Positions 25,331-35,100 of a stretch of DNA of 63,894 bases are shown here, one piece after another. Each line of letters starts with the position of its first letter. Position 1 is the first letter of the stretch. The position numbers were made by a program, and so were the translations under genes. The notes beneath the pieces were generated by a model, which saw nothing but the letters and a program-made list of their open reading frames with translations, had not been told where the DNA came from and searched no databases. The DNA comes from Thalassolituus sp. UBA1087 (GTDB taxonomy: Bacteria > Pseudomonadota > Gammaproteobacteria > Pseudomonadales > Oceanobacteraceae): contig DCCG01000039.1 of NCBI GenBank assembly GCA_002314145.1, forward strand, positions 1 to 63,894, in the 5' to 3' direction.

Positions 25331-26686
25331 TCAGTCGATGTGTTTAAAGGCCTGCTTATCAAGACCGTATTTTTTCATTTTCTCGTACAGGGTTTTACGT
25401 CCCAGCATCATTTCTTCCTGAACTTCTTTCAGGCGTCCCTGATGGCGGGTCAGTACTTCGCGTAACAGGGTTTCTTCATAACGGGCCACCTGCTCTGCCA
25501 GCGACACGCGGCTGCTTTCTGCAGCGCCTTCACCGCGCAGCAGGCTTTCGAAAGCTCTGTCACCGCCCAGTAATACAAAACATTCGGCCAGGTTACGTAA
25601 CTCACGCACATTACCGGGCCAGTCATGACTCAGCAGTGCCTGGCGCTGCCCGGAGGTCAGAGGTTTCATTTCCGACCCATAGCGGTTAGAAGCAGCCCAC
25701 AGAAAATGTTCAAACAACAGCGGAATGTCATCACGGCGTTCCCGCAAAGGCGGAATATAAACCTGCACAACATTCAGTCGATAGTAGAGATCAAGACGGA
25801 ATTCACCCCGTTCACTCAGCTCTTTAAGATCCGTTTTGGTGGCCGCCACCACACGGATATCCAGAGGAATCTGTTCGTTGCCTCCCAGAGGCTCCACTTT
25901 ACGTTCTTCCAGCACACGCAGCATTTTTATCTGCAGCACCATGGGCATGCTTTCAATTTCATCCAGAAACAGTGTGCCACCGTTGGCATGCTGAAATTTG
26001 CCCACCCGTTTTTTACCGGCGCCGGTAAAGGCACCGGCGTGGTGACCGAAAAGTTCACTCTCAATCAGGCTTTCCGGAATCGCACCACAGTTAATCGCCA
26101 CAAACGGCTCTTCATGGCGCTGACTGTGGGCGTGTAAATATCGCGCCACCAGTTCTTTACCACAGCCGGTTTCGCCGTGAATCAGAACATCGGCCGGGGT
26201 ATCTTTGATGTGATCCAGGGTGCCACGCAGTTTTTTCATTTCCGGATGTTTGCCGATGATTCTCGGCCCCGGACGCGACTGAGCTTCCACTTCCTGGCGC
26301 AGCTCGCGGTTTTCCAGCGTCAGACCACGCTTTTCACTGGCCCGCTGAACAATCTCCAGCAGTTGGTCAGTGGGAAAGGGTTTTTCCAGAAAATCGTAGG
26401 CGCCGGCACGCATGGCATCCACCGCCACGGATATATCGCCGTGCCCGGTCAGCATGGTCACCGGCAGGTCCTGATCGATGGCGTGAATTTCTTTCATCAG
26501 CTCAATGCCATCCATGCCGGGCATATTGATATCCGTGATAACAATTCCTGGCCAGCTGTGCTCAATATAACGCAGGGCATCACGTCCATTCGTTGCTGTC
26601 AGTACGTCGCAGTCTTCTATTTCAAGCGTCTGCGCCAGTGCCCGGCAAACACTCTCTTCGTCATCGACGATCAGCACCAGAGTCAT
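25331..26686 (-). CDS. dctD: C4-dicarboxylate response regulator, sigma-54 activator
   Basis: NtrC-class activator of 451 residues. The receiver domain (1-120) has phosphoacceptor Asp52 (IVITDINMPGMDG). The AAA+ domain (about 143-370) has Walker A GETGCGKE (171-178), the sigma-54-contact loop GAFTGA (218-223) and Walker B TLFLDE (238-243). A Fis-type HTH (LKEVQEEMMLGRKTLYEKMKKYGL) closes the protein. It would activate the sigma-54 promoters of dctQM and dctP when phosphorylated by DctB. The gene starts inside the end of dctB (4-nt overlap). Confidence 0.94.
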   Translation of the reverse strand: MTLVLIVDDEESVCRALAQTLEIEDCDVLTATNGRDALRYIEHSWPGIVITDINMPGMDGIELMKEIHAIDQDLPVTMLTGHGDISVAVDAMRAGAYDFLEKPFPTDQLLEIVQRASEKRGLTLENRELRQEVEAQSRPGPRIIGKHPEMKKLRGTLDHIKDTPADVLIHGETGCGKELVARYLHAHSQRHEEPFVAINCGAIPESLIESELFGHHAGAFTGAGKKRVGKFQHANGGTLFLDEIESMPMVLQIKMLRVLEERKVEPLGGNEQIPLDIRVVAATKTDLKELSERGEFRLDLYYRLNVVQVYIPPLRERRDDIPLLFEHFLWAASNRYGSEMKPLTSGQRQALLSHDWPGNVRELRNLAECFVLLGGDRAFESLLRGEGAAESSRVSLAEQVARYEETLLREVLTRHQGRLKEVQEEMMLGRKTLYEKMKKYGLDKQAFKHID

Positions 26687-28518
26687 GCATTTTCTCCGTG
26701 TGTATAAACAGGTAATTTCAATACAAAGCAGGTTCCGCCCGCAGCGGTTTCCTGCAGGGTCAGACTGCCACCCAGCGTTTCAATAATACGGCGCGACAAC
26801 GCCAGCCCCAGCCCAAGGCCGCGGGCTTTGGTGGTAAAGAAAGGTTCAAACACCTTATCCCGCAATTCGACAGCAATTCCCGCACCAGAATCGGTAACCA
26901 GAATTTCCACTTCCTTACCACGCGCGCAGATATCCATGGCAATCCAGCCATCTTTATCGCCCTCCAGCGCATCGGCAGCATTGGTCACCAGGTTCACCAG
27001 CACCTGCTGAACCTGCACCGGGTCGCCGAACAGATCCGGGATATTTCCCTGCTGCCGGATGCGCAATTCCAGTGCCGATTTACTCAGCAGAGGTTTCATA
27101 ATCACCCGGGTACCGCTGATCACCTCCTGCAGGCCAAAGGGTCTGGGTTCCGGCGGTGTGCGGCGGGCAAAGACTTTAAAGCGCGAGACAATATCGCGCA
27201 TATTACCGGCCACCTGCTGCAGCTCTTTCAGGTTAGCACCGACTTTGTCATATTCGCTTTTCGCCAGTAAGCGCTGGCTGTTTTCTATGTAAGTATTGAG
27301 CGCTAACAGCGGCTGACTGAGCTCGTGGTTAATGCCGGCCGACATTTCCCCGAGTACGGCCAGTTTGGCAGTCTGTACCAGCTGGCCGCGGGTTTCTTTC
27401 AGCTGGTCCTGCGTCGTACGGTAATGATCAACCAGTTCCTGCAGCTCTTCGTTGGATTCTTTCAGCTCGCGGGTCAGCAGTGCAACCCGGCGCTCCAGCT
27501 CGGCGTTCAGCACTTTCACATGGCGCTGCACTTCCGTACGTTTCCGCTGGTAAAGCCAGATCAGAAACAGCAGCGCAAAGGCCAGGGTGTAATACAACAG
27601 ATAGATGGCCACATCCTGAAACAGGACACTGGAAGGCGCCAGGGCAAAGATATGCCAGCCCAGCTCGGGGGCGCGGGTACGGCGGGCAAAATAACGGTTA
27701 GCCAGACCTGTGGCATTGAGGACGATCTGGTCACTGTGAAAAATATCATCCAACGGCTCAGACGACAGCCCCACCAGTGATGTGCGGGGATAGCGCCGGG
27801 ATTCATGAATCGCCAGACGCTGAGTTTCTGCCAGCGGGTACAGCGAGTTATACACCCAGCCGGAGCGGGAAGCGGAAAAGACCACACCGTCATAACCGAT
27901 GATCATATAATCCGGTGCCAGCGTTTTAATCCGGTACATCAGAGGTTCCAGATCCGCTTTAACCACCACCACACCAATGACTTTTTCGTTATGCCAGACC
28001 GGTGCGGAAAAAAAGTACCCACGCTGACCCGTGATAAAACCAGTGGCGTAATAACGCCCCTGCTCACCCAGCATGGCCTGCTGAAAATACGGCCGGAAAG
28101 AAAAATCCCGCTGCTCAAAATCAATCCCGAAATCTTTGCTCGCCGCCATCGGAAAACCCGAGGGCGCCAGCACGATCAGAGCTTCTGTTTTCATATCATC
28201 ATTGGCGCGCAGCAGAAAACGTTTCAGCGCCGCACCATCCTGTTGCCCGGTCAGCGCTTCTTTAACCGTGCGCATTCTGGCGATACCGGAGGCAATGCTC
28301 TCGTAAGGGTTCAGTTCCTCATTAATGGTGGCATGCATTTGCTGAGCACCAGTTTCCAGCCTGGCCAGCACGTCATCGCGCAGACTGCCGGAACTGACCA
28401 GCATCACCAGCAGAAAGCCCGCCAGCCAGATCAGGCAGATCAGCAGCGTTGCCCGGGAGGAAAATCCGGTTGTTTCGGCCGGGGTGGTCTGGGCCGTGAT
28501 GTTGTCGCTGTTGTCCAT
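26683..28518 (-). CDS. dctB: C4-dicarboxylate sensor histidine kinase
   Basis: DctB-type kinase of 611 residues. Two membrane spans (24-44 and 303-323) flank a periplasmic double-Cache sensor with RDFSFRPYFQQAMLG and GRYYATG, the conserved DctB ligand-pocket region. After a coiled coil (about 330-385) come the phosphoacceptor His398 (MSAGINHELSQPLLAL) and an ATPase domain (NLVTNAADAL, GSGAGIAVELRD-like DSGAGI, GLGLGLALSRRI). It phosphorylates DctD in response to dicarboxylates. It is the first gene of the dctBD unit and divergent from dctP. Confidence 0.93.
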   Translation of the reverse strand: MDNSDNITAQTTPAETTGFSSRATLLICLIWLAGFLLVMLVSSGSLRDDVLARLETGAQQMHATINEELNPYESIASGIARMRTVKEALTGQQDGAALKRFLLRANDDMKTEALIVLAPSGFPMAASKDFGIDFEQRDFSFRPYFQQAMLGEQGRYYATGFITGQRGYFFSAPVWHNEKVIGVVVVKADLEPLMYRIKTLAPDYMIIGYDGVVFSASRSGWVYNSLYPLAETQRLAIHESRRYPRTSLVGLSSEPLDDIFHSDQIVLNATGLANRYFARRTRAPELGWHIFALAPSSVLFQDVAIYLLYYTLAFALLFLIWLYQRKRTEVQRHVKVLNAELERRVALLTRELKESNEELQELVDHYRTTQDQLKETRGQLVQTAKLAVLGEMSAGINHELSQPLLALNTYIENSQRLLAKSEYDKVGANLKELQQVAGNMRDIVSRFKVFARRTPPEPRPFGLQEVISGTRVIMKPLLSKSALELRIRQQGNIPDLFGDPVQVQQVLVNLVTNAADALEGDKDGWIAMDICARGKEVEILVTDSGAGIAVELRDKVFEPFFTTKARGLGLGLALSRRIIETLGGSLTLQETAAGGTCFVLKLPVYTHGENA

Positions 28519-28726
28519 GCAGGAGGTAACCTATCAATCATAAAACGTCTGTCGGTTATGAGCCGGCTGAGCGCTGAGAATAATCTCAACAGACCGTCAA
28601 CAGGCCATCAGCAAACCAACCACAGAGCAGGCACGGCTGACTTATTGATATAAATTAAATCAGCACCGGCTCTATTTATATCAGAATTAACGCCGCGGTT
28701 TTTCCTGTTTGATGAAAAATACCCAT

Positions 28727-28756
28727 CCACCCTGAAATTTGGGTGGAAAGCCACCC
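28727..28756. promoter_or_regulatory. Activator site upstream of dctP
   Basis: GGGTGGAAAGCCACCC (28741-28756) has the same arms as the palindrome upstream of dctQM. An extra half-site CCACCC lies at 28727-28732. The site is about 170 bp before the predicted dctP transcription start. It may also affect the divergent dctBD promoter. Confidence 0.7.
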
Positions 28757-28890
28757 GTTCCGGCCTATCCTTTTGATCGCCTGTGATCACCGGCTGAGCA
28801 AAACACCTGCGACTTTGGTCGGAATTAAAACGGGAAAAAGCCGATAAAACCGCGGATTTCGAGATTGTACCGGACTTTCCTGCATCAGCA

Positions 28891-28906
28891 TGGCATACCG
28901 CTTGCT
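28891..28906 (+). promoter_or_regulatory. Sigma-54 promoter of dctP
   Basis: TGGCATACCGCTTGCT matches the sigma-54 -24/-12 pattern with one mismatch in the -24 element and correct spacing. Predicted start near 28917, about 43 nt before the dctP ATG. Confidence 0.85.
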
Positions 28907-28959
28907 CAACAGCTGCGGCACACTAACCTCAACTCATAATAAATAGAGCGAGAAATACG

Positions 28960-29946
28960 ATGAAAGGTCTGACTACCCTACTGATGCTGATGGCCAGCAT
29001 GCTGACTGTTGTTTCTGCGGAAGCCCGCCCGATCGAAATTAAATTTTCCCACGTGGTGGCAGAAAACACCCCCAAAGGCCAGATGGCACTGAAATTTAAA
29101 GAGCTGGCAGAGCAGCGTCTGCCCGGCAAAGTTGAAGTGAAGATTTACCCTAACTCGCAGCTGTATACTGACAGTGCGGTTCTGCAGGCACTGCAACTGG
29201 GTGATGTTGAAATCGCCGCACCGGCATTATCCAAGTTCCAGAAGTATAATTCTCAGTTACAGGTCTTTGATCTGCCGTTTCTGTTCGACGATATGGCTGC
29301 CGTAGACCGCTTTCAGAAAAGTCCGGAAGGTCAGAAACTGCTTAACTCCATGACCAGTAAAATGCTGGTTGGTCTGGGTTACCTGCACAATGGTATGAAG
29401 CAGCTGTCGTCTAATGATCCGATCCGTGTACCTGCCGACATCGCCGGTAAGAAATTCCGTATCATGACCTCCGATGTACTGCAGGCACAGTATGAAGCTG
29501 TACATGCCATTCCGCTGAAAAAGCCTTTCTCCGAAGTCTTTACCCTGCTGCAGACCCGTGCCATTGATGGTCAGGAAAGCCCATGGTCCAACACCTATGC
29601 TTCGAAATTTTTTGAAGTTCAGGACTACGTCACTGAAACCAATCACGGTTTGCTGGATTATCTCGTCGTGACATCCGCAGAGTTCTGGTACGGCCTGCCG
29701 GATGATGTCCGCGACACGCTGAAAAAGTCTATGGAAGAAGCCATCACCTATGGTAACCAGATTGCGGCTACCCAAAGCCAGGAAGACCGTCAGCGCATTA
29801 TCGATTCCGGCAAAACCAAAGTCATTGAAATCACCGCTGAAGAACGTCAGCAGTGGGTCAATGCCATGAAACCTGTTTGGAAAATGTTCGAGGATGAAAT
29901 CGGAGCCGATCTGATCGACGCCGCCATCCAATCGAATGAGCTCTGA
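28960..29946 (+). CDS. dctP: TRAP transporter periplasmic C4-dicarboxylate-binding protein
   Basis: DctP-family solute receptor of 328 residues with signal peptide 1-22 (LTVVSAEA). It binds a dicarboxylate in the periplasm and delivers it to DctQM. Family signatures include IKFSHVVAENTPKGQMALKF, PNSQLYTDSAVLQALQLGDVEI and the conserved Arg region FRIMTSDVLQAQYEAV plus GQESPWSNTYASKFFEVQ. It is transcribed away from dctBD and dctQM, from its own sigma-54 promoter. A porin gene follows 52 bp downstream in the same direction. Confidence 0.94.
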   Translation: MKGLTTLLMLMASMLTVVSAEARPIEIKFSHVVAENTPKGQMALKFKELAEQRLPGKVEVKIYPNSQLYTDSAVLQALQLGDVEIAAPALSKFQKYNSQLQVFDLPFLFDDMAAVDRFQKSPEGQKLLNSMTSKMLVGLGYLHNGMKQLSSNDPIRVPADIAGKKFRIMTSDVLQAQYEAVHAIPLKKPFSEVFTLLQTRAIDGQESPWSNTYASKFFEVQDYVTETNHGLLDYLVVTSAEFWYGLPDDVRDTLKKSMEEAITYGNQIAATQSQEDRQRIIDSGKTKVIEITAEERQQWVNAMKPVWKMFEDEIGADLIDAAIQSNEL

Positions 29947-29998
29947 AAAACCAATAATTGATAAAACAATTGATAAAACACAACACAGGAACAGCTTT

Positions 29999-31012
29999 AT
30001 GAAATTTTCAGCTATTCCATCGGCTCTGGCCATCGCGGTGCTGAGCGCTTCTGCAGCACAGGCAGAGACCACAACCACCGATTTTTACGGCAGCCTGCGC
30101 ATTGGTATCGATGACGTCAGCGCCAAAGATGATGGCGATGCCGCCGGCATGAACGGCCGTGACTACCTGAGCCGTGTGGGCGTTAAAGCCAGCACCGATC
30201 TGGGTAATGGCCTGACCGGTATTGGTCGCGTGGAATACGGTATCCGTGACGCTAACGCTATCGATATCAACCAGAATGGTCAGCCAACTCTGCGTCTGGC
30301 GTATGTGGGTCTGAAAGGCGGCTTTGGTGAAATCTATTACGGTTCCCAGACACCGATCTGGCACAGCTATGTACGCAGTGCTTACTTCTCCGACGGTAAC
30401 GACACCATCCGTCTGGGTACCGTACGTGAAGACGATACTACTCAGTACTTCTACAAAGCGGAAAACTTCAGCGTAGCAGCTGCCATGCAGACTGAAACTC
30501 AGGATGGCGATGACGTTGACAGCTGGTCACTGGCCGGTGATTACACTGCAGGCCCAGCCAAAATTCAGCTGGCTTATGTCAAAGATGAGCGCGTCGGTGA
30601 CGGCGAGCTGATGGGTGCCCGTGTCTGGTTTGACGCCACCAGCGCAGTCAAACTGTCTGCCTTCTATCATCTGCAAAGCGACGATTATGGTCTGAGCAAT
30701 GGTTCAACCGGTAACGTGCGTCTGCAGGATAAATCTCAGGCAGGTGTTAACAACTGTGCCGGTGAAGAACGTTCTGCGGCCGGTGTTTATGCCAGCTACA
30801 AAACCGGTGCTAACCAGGTTCACACCCGCTACGCTGTCGACAGCTGCGATGATGCCGGTGATGTTGATTCCATCAAAGTGGAATACATCCGTTACCTGGC
30901 GAAAAACTACCGCGTCTGGGCTTCTTACGAAACTCTGAATGCGGATGATACCCGTGAACCGGCTGCAGGCGACCTGTCTGAAGCTCAGGTGGGTGTGCGT
31001 TTCGATTTCTGA
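29999..31012 (+). CDS. Outer-membrane porin
   Basis: General porin (Gram-negative porin family) of 337 residues. Signal peptide 1-22 (SASAAQA) is followed by the typical beta-barrel start TTDFYGSLRIGIDDVSAKDDG, the YLSRVGVKASTDLGNGLTGIGRVEYGI block and LRLAYVGLKGGFGEIYYGSQ. The C-terminus ends in the assembly signal VGVRFDF. Start is ATG 29999, 9 nt after AGGA, not the frame extension into dctP. It shares a transcript with dctP, so it probably lets dicarboxylates cross the outer membrane. Upstream there is a short 12-bp direct duplication (AATTGATAAAAC twice, 29956-29979). Confidence 0.93.
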   Translation: MKFSAIPSALAIAVLSASAAQAETTTTDFYGSLRIGIDDVSAKDDGDAAGMNGRDYLSRVGVKASTDLGNGLTGIGRVEYGIRDANAIDINQNGQPTLRLAYVGLKGGFGEIYYGSQTPIWHSYVRSAYFSDGNDTIRLGTVREDDTTQYFYKAENFSVAAAMQTETQDGDDVDSWSLAGDYTAGPAKIQLAYVKDERVGDGELMGARVWFDATSAVKLSAFYHLQSDDYGLSNGSTGNVRLQDKSQAGVNNCAGEERSAAGVYASYKTGANQVHTRYAVDSCDDAGDVDSIKVEYIRYLAKNYRVWASYETLNADDTREPAAGDLSEAQVGVRFDF

Positions 31013-31063
31013 GGAAGTCTGACGCATAACATGCGGGCCTGACCTCTCCTGCATGTTAAAGTA

Positions 31064-31093
31064 AGCCCGCCGGCGATCCCGGCGGGCTTTTTT
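31064..31093 (+). terminator. Rho-independent terminator after the dctP-porin operon
   Basis: AGCCCGCCGG (31064-31073) pairs with CCGGCGGGCT (31079-31088), followed by a T run. A weaker AACATGC/GCATGTT hairpin (31028-31057) precedes it. Confidence 0.92.
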
Positions 31094-31125
31094 ATGCCGT
31101 TAATTCCGTCGTTGCAGAGTAAATT

Positions 31126-31701
31126 ATGAAAGCATCTGTCCGTCTGTACCTGATACCTTTAATGACCATCTGTCTGGCACTGCTCAATGGCTGCAGTCTG
31201 CTGCAGCAACCGGCTGCGGTTGAACTGGGGTCCGGCGATGTAAATATCACCGTGCCGTCGACCATTAAAGTCATCGCCGTCGATACCCGGGAAATCAATG
31301 CCCCCTCTCTTTACGCAGGTTCTTATCAGCTTCGTTTACCGGCCGGTGTTCATACCCTGTTACTGCGCTACGAAGAAAACTGGAATTCCATGGAGGATTC
31401 CGGCCACATTATCCGCTCGGCTCCGATCGAGATACGGACGAAATTCGTCGCCGGTGAAAAATACCGTTTACAGCACAGTGCCATGTCTTCGCGGCGTGAT
31501 GCCGAGCAATGGGTGCAATCTCCGGATATCCGCTTAACCTCAGTCCAGGGTGACATCAGCGGCAAAGTGATCCACGGACCGGTACTGACGACGTCTGCGG
31601 ATACCGATGTGCTGGAATCCCTGCAATCTCTGTGGCGCGCTGCGACCCCCGAGGACCAGGCACGCTTCCGTGAGTGGATGCAGCAGCACAGCAATCGCTG
31701 A
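31126..31701 (+). CDS. DUF2057 (YccT-like) lipoprotein
   Basis: Exported protein of 191 residues with a lipobox (LLNGC, acylated Cys23). The DUF2057 pattern is visible: a short beta-rich domain with VNITVPSTIKVIAVDTREIN, SYQLRLPAGVHTLLLRYEENW and IRTKFVAGEKYRLQHSAM. The family includes E. coli YccT, linked to curli control, but no general activity is established. It follows the porin terminator and appears monocistronic. Confidence 0.85.
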   Translation: MKASVRLYLIPLMTICLALLNGCSLLQQPAAVELGSGDVNITVPSTIKVIAVDTREINAPSLYAGSYQLRLPAGVHTLLLRYEENWNSMEDSGHIIRSAPIEIRTKFVAGEKYRLQHSAMSSRRDAEQWVQSPDIRLTSVQGDISGKVIHGPVLTTSADTDVLESLQSLWRAATPEDQARFREWMQQHSNR

Positions 31702-31773
31702 GGCCCCGCAAACCATGACCCACAGGCGGCTTTCTGATATAACTGCGCTGAATTCATTACAACAGATCCCCTT

Positions 31774-31986
31774 ATGCGTCTCAGAGCTTATACCGTGAAT
31801 GGTATCGTCGTATTTGCCGGCCGGGGAACCGAAGCCAAAAGTCTGGCTGCGCCCCGTATCCGTCCGGTGGAAGAGTGGCGGGAAGATGTCGGCGCCTGGG
31901 TTGCGCTGCGTGCCGAACGCGCCCCGGAACTGGATCACCAGTGGGATGAAAGCCGGACCTCGCCTTATATTCAGGAGCCTGCCTGA
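31774..31986 (+). CDS. Small hypothetical protein
   Basis: Open frame of 70 codons beginning MRLRAYTVNGIVVFAGRGTE. Its composition (acidic second half, few rare residues) is more protein-like than the overlapping frame at 31799-32011. There is no strong ribosome-binding site and no family that I recognise. It lies alone between the lipoprotein and the hybrid kinase, about 125 bp before the latter. Confidence 0.4.
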   Translation: MRLRAYTVNGIVVFAGRGTEAKSLAAPRIRPVEEWREDVGAWVALRAERAPELDHQWDESRTSPYIQEPA

Positions 31987-32110
31987 CCGTTTTTTAACAG
32001 GTCACACCTGAGCGGCCGCCCACAGCGGCCGTTTGTCTGTCTGTACCGATTGTCCGCCCGCCCGCGACAACAGCTGCTAAGCTGAAATCAGGTATCAGCG
32101 GACAGACGGC

Positions 32111-35100
32111 ATGACCCCAGAGCAACGCCCCCCTTCCACTCCGGCAGCCACCCGGCCCAGGGAACAATCCCTGCGTCTGCGTATCTTCCTGCCGATGCTG
32201 ATTGTCGCTCTGGTCCCCCTGATCCTGCTGGCCGCACAGACCCTGCGTGACAGCCAGAATAACCTTCAGCGTCTGTCTGAAAATCAGTTACTAAGCGCCT
32301 CTGAGCTGGAACTGCAGGCCGTCGAAAGCTGGCTGAATTACCGTCTGATGGATATCAACTATCATGCCCACGGGGATCATTTTGTTACCCTGATGGACAA
32401 CCTCAGCCACGCCCTGAAGAACTCAGGCATGACCCCGCAGGCATTTGTCAGCAGCGCGCAGTGGAAAGCCCTGTCAGACGAAGCAACCGGGCCGATTCTT
32501 GCCCTGAGCCGGAATTATCTCTACATCTACGATGTGATGCTGGCTGACCGCCAGGGCAACATCCTGTATTCCATCGCCGGAGAAGCCAGCCTGGGCAGTA
32601 ACCTGTTTGACGGCCCGTTCGCTGACACCGGGCTCGGCCATACCGTGCGCTATACCCTGGATACCGGGAACCCGATGTTTTCAGATCTGGAAGTCTACTC
32701 ACCGTCAGCCGGCCAGGTTGCCCTCTGGGTCAGTACGCCAATGTATAACAACCAGGGTGAAAGCCCGGGTGTGCTCATCTTTCAGTTCTATACCGATCAC
32801 CTGCTGACCCTGGCAGAGAATAAACACACTGAGAGCAACCGCTACTACCTGTTGAATAAACAGGGCGCCACAATGACCCGTTTTTTTGGTCATGACGTCC
32901 TGTTTGGCAGCACCATCAGTAACCGGCAGAAATATACCCTGACGCCCCATGAACTGGGCCGCATTAACCACTACACCGCCATTGACGGCGCAGAGGTTGC
33001 CGGGGTTGCCCGGGAAGTTCAGCTGGCCGGACAAAACTGGTATCTGGTGAGTGAACTGCCACTGGCGGTGATCGATCAGGCCATGGATACCCTGCTGCCG
33101 AATCTTGGAATAGTCAGCGGTATTCTCGCCATTATGGTGGTGATTGCCTCGGTACTCACTGCACGTTATCTGTCCACCCCCATCAGTCACCTCAATACCC
33201 TGGTAAGACGGGTCACACGTAATCAGGATATGGTGATCCGTTCCGACGACCTGCCCTGCACGTCGATCCGTGAGATTAATCAGCTTTCTGCCAGTCTGCA
33301 GTACATGACCGATATGCGCTATGAACTGAATCAGTCACTGAGTGAAAGCCATGAACAGACACGCAAAGCACTGCACGCCCTGCAGGATCAGAAATTTGCC
33401 CTGGATCAGCATGCGATTGTCGCCATCACAGATAAAACCGGCACCATTACTTATGTCAACGACCGCTTCTGCGAAATCAGCGGCTACCGCACGGATGAAT
33501 TAATCGGTAATAACCACAGAATTCTCAAATCCGGTAACCATTCCGCCGACTACTACCGCACCATGTATCAGACCCTGAGAGACGGAAAAGTCTGGCACGG
33601 GAATTTCTGTAACCGCGCCAAAGACGGCCATCTTTACTGGGTAAACACCACCATCGTGCCGGTGAATGATGCCAGCGGCACGCACTACATCGCCATACGC
33701 ACGGACATCACCGATCAGCGGCGCATGTTTGAAGTCCTGCAGCAACTGAATGAAATCTCTTCGGGTAATCAGAATGTGGACCAGAAAGTGGAAAAAATTC
33801 TGCTGCTGGGCTGCCGTGTCTTTGATACCCCTTACGGCTTTGTATCCGAACAGAACGGCAGTGAGCAGCGGATCTGTCACGCCGTCAGCCCGGGCAATGA
33901 GATTCATCCGGGCACCCTGTTCAATGCATCTTCCTGCCTGTTAAATGCAGAAGACAATAAACGCCGGCCCTTTATTTATGAAGAGGAATCCGAGGGACAA
34001 ATACTCGATCTGCCGTTATTACCGGGACACCGGATTAAAGCCGCGATCGGAATGATCGCTGCAAACAGTGATACAGAATCCTATGTCAGTTTTATCAGCA
34101 CACGTCCAAGGCGAAAACCTTTTTCAGAACATGAAAAAAACCTGATTGAACTGATCACCAAATGGATCAGTAATGAGCAGGAAAACGCCCGCCAGCAGGA
34201 AAACATCGACCAGCAACAGCGCTTGCTGAAGCGCATGAGTGAAATCGGCCGTATCGGTGTGTGGACCATGGATCTGCACAACGACAATGTTTACTGGTCG
34301 CCCATGATGTATGACATTCTGGAACTACCGGAAGACTTCACACCGGACCGTAAAAACGCCTTACAGTTTCATAAAGCCGGCGAACACAGAGAACACTTTA
34401 TTCAGTTTATGACCCGGGCCATGCAAGAGGGTAAACCCTGGGATGAAAAAGGCCTGATGGTAACGGCCAGTGGCAGAGAAATCTGGGTTGCCATGCAGGG
34501 GAACGCGGAATTCCGCGATGGCCAGTGCATCCGTCTCAACGGTTCTGTCCGTGATATTGATGCCCGAATCCGGGCTGAAAAAGCCGCCTCTGACCAGGTT
34601 GATCGCCTTAATCTGGTGGTGGAGTCTGCAGCGATTGGGCTGTGGGACTGGGATATGGTCAATGAGTCGGCTATTTTCAATGACCGCTGGGCAGACATTA
34701 TCGGCTACACATTAGAAGAACTGGAGCCCGTATCCGTCAATACCTGGATACGCTTCGCTCACCCGGACGACCTGCAGGAATCCGGACGTATCCTCAGTGC
34801 CCACCTGCACCGCGAAACCGACCATTACGAATTTGAATGCCGCATGCGCCATAAAGATGGCCACTGGGTCTGGGTGCTTGATATCGGCCGCGTGGTGGAA
34901 TGGGGAGACAATGGCCGTGCACTGCGGATGTCGGGAACCCGTCAGGATATTACCGAGCGCAAACTGGCTGAGCACCGTCTGGAAGAAATTAACCGGCGCA
35001 TGAAGCTGGCGGCAGACTCCGCCAATATCGGTATCTGGGAGTATTTCCCGGATTCCGATACGATTTATTTCGATGAAATGATGTGCCGTATATACGGTTT

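Noticed and set aside
31799..32011. Alternative 70-codon frame overlapping the small ORF at 31774
   Set aside because: Basic, Trp/Pro/Arg-rich out-of-frame product; the 31774 frame is more protein-like.
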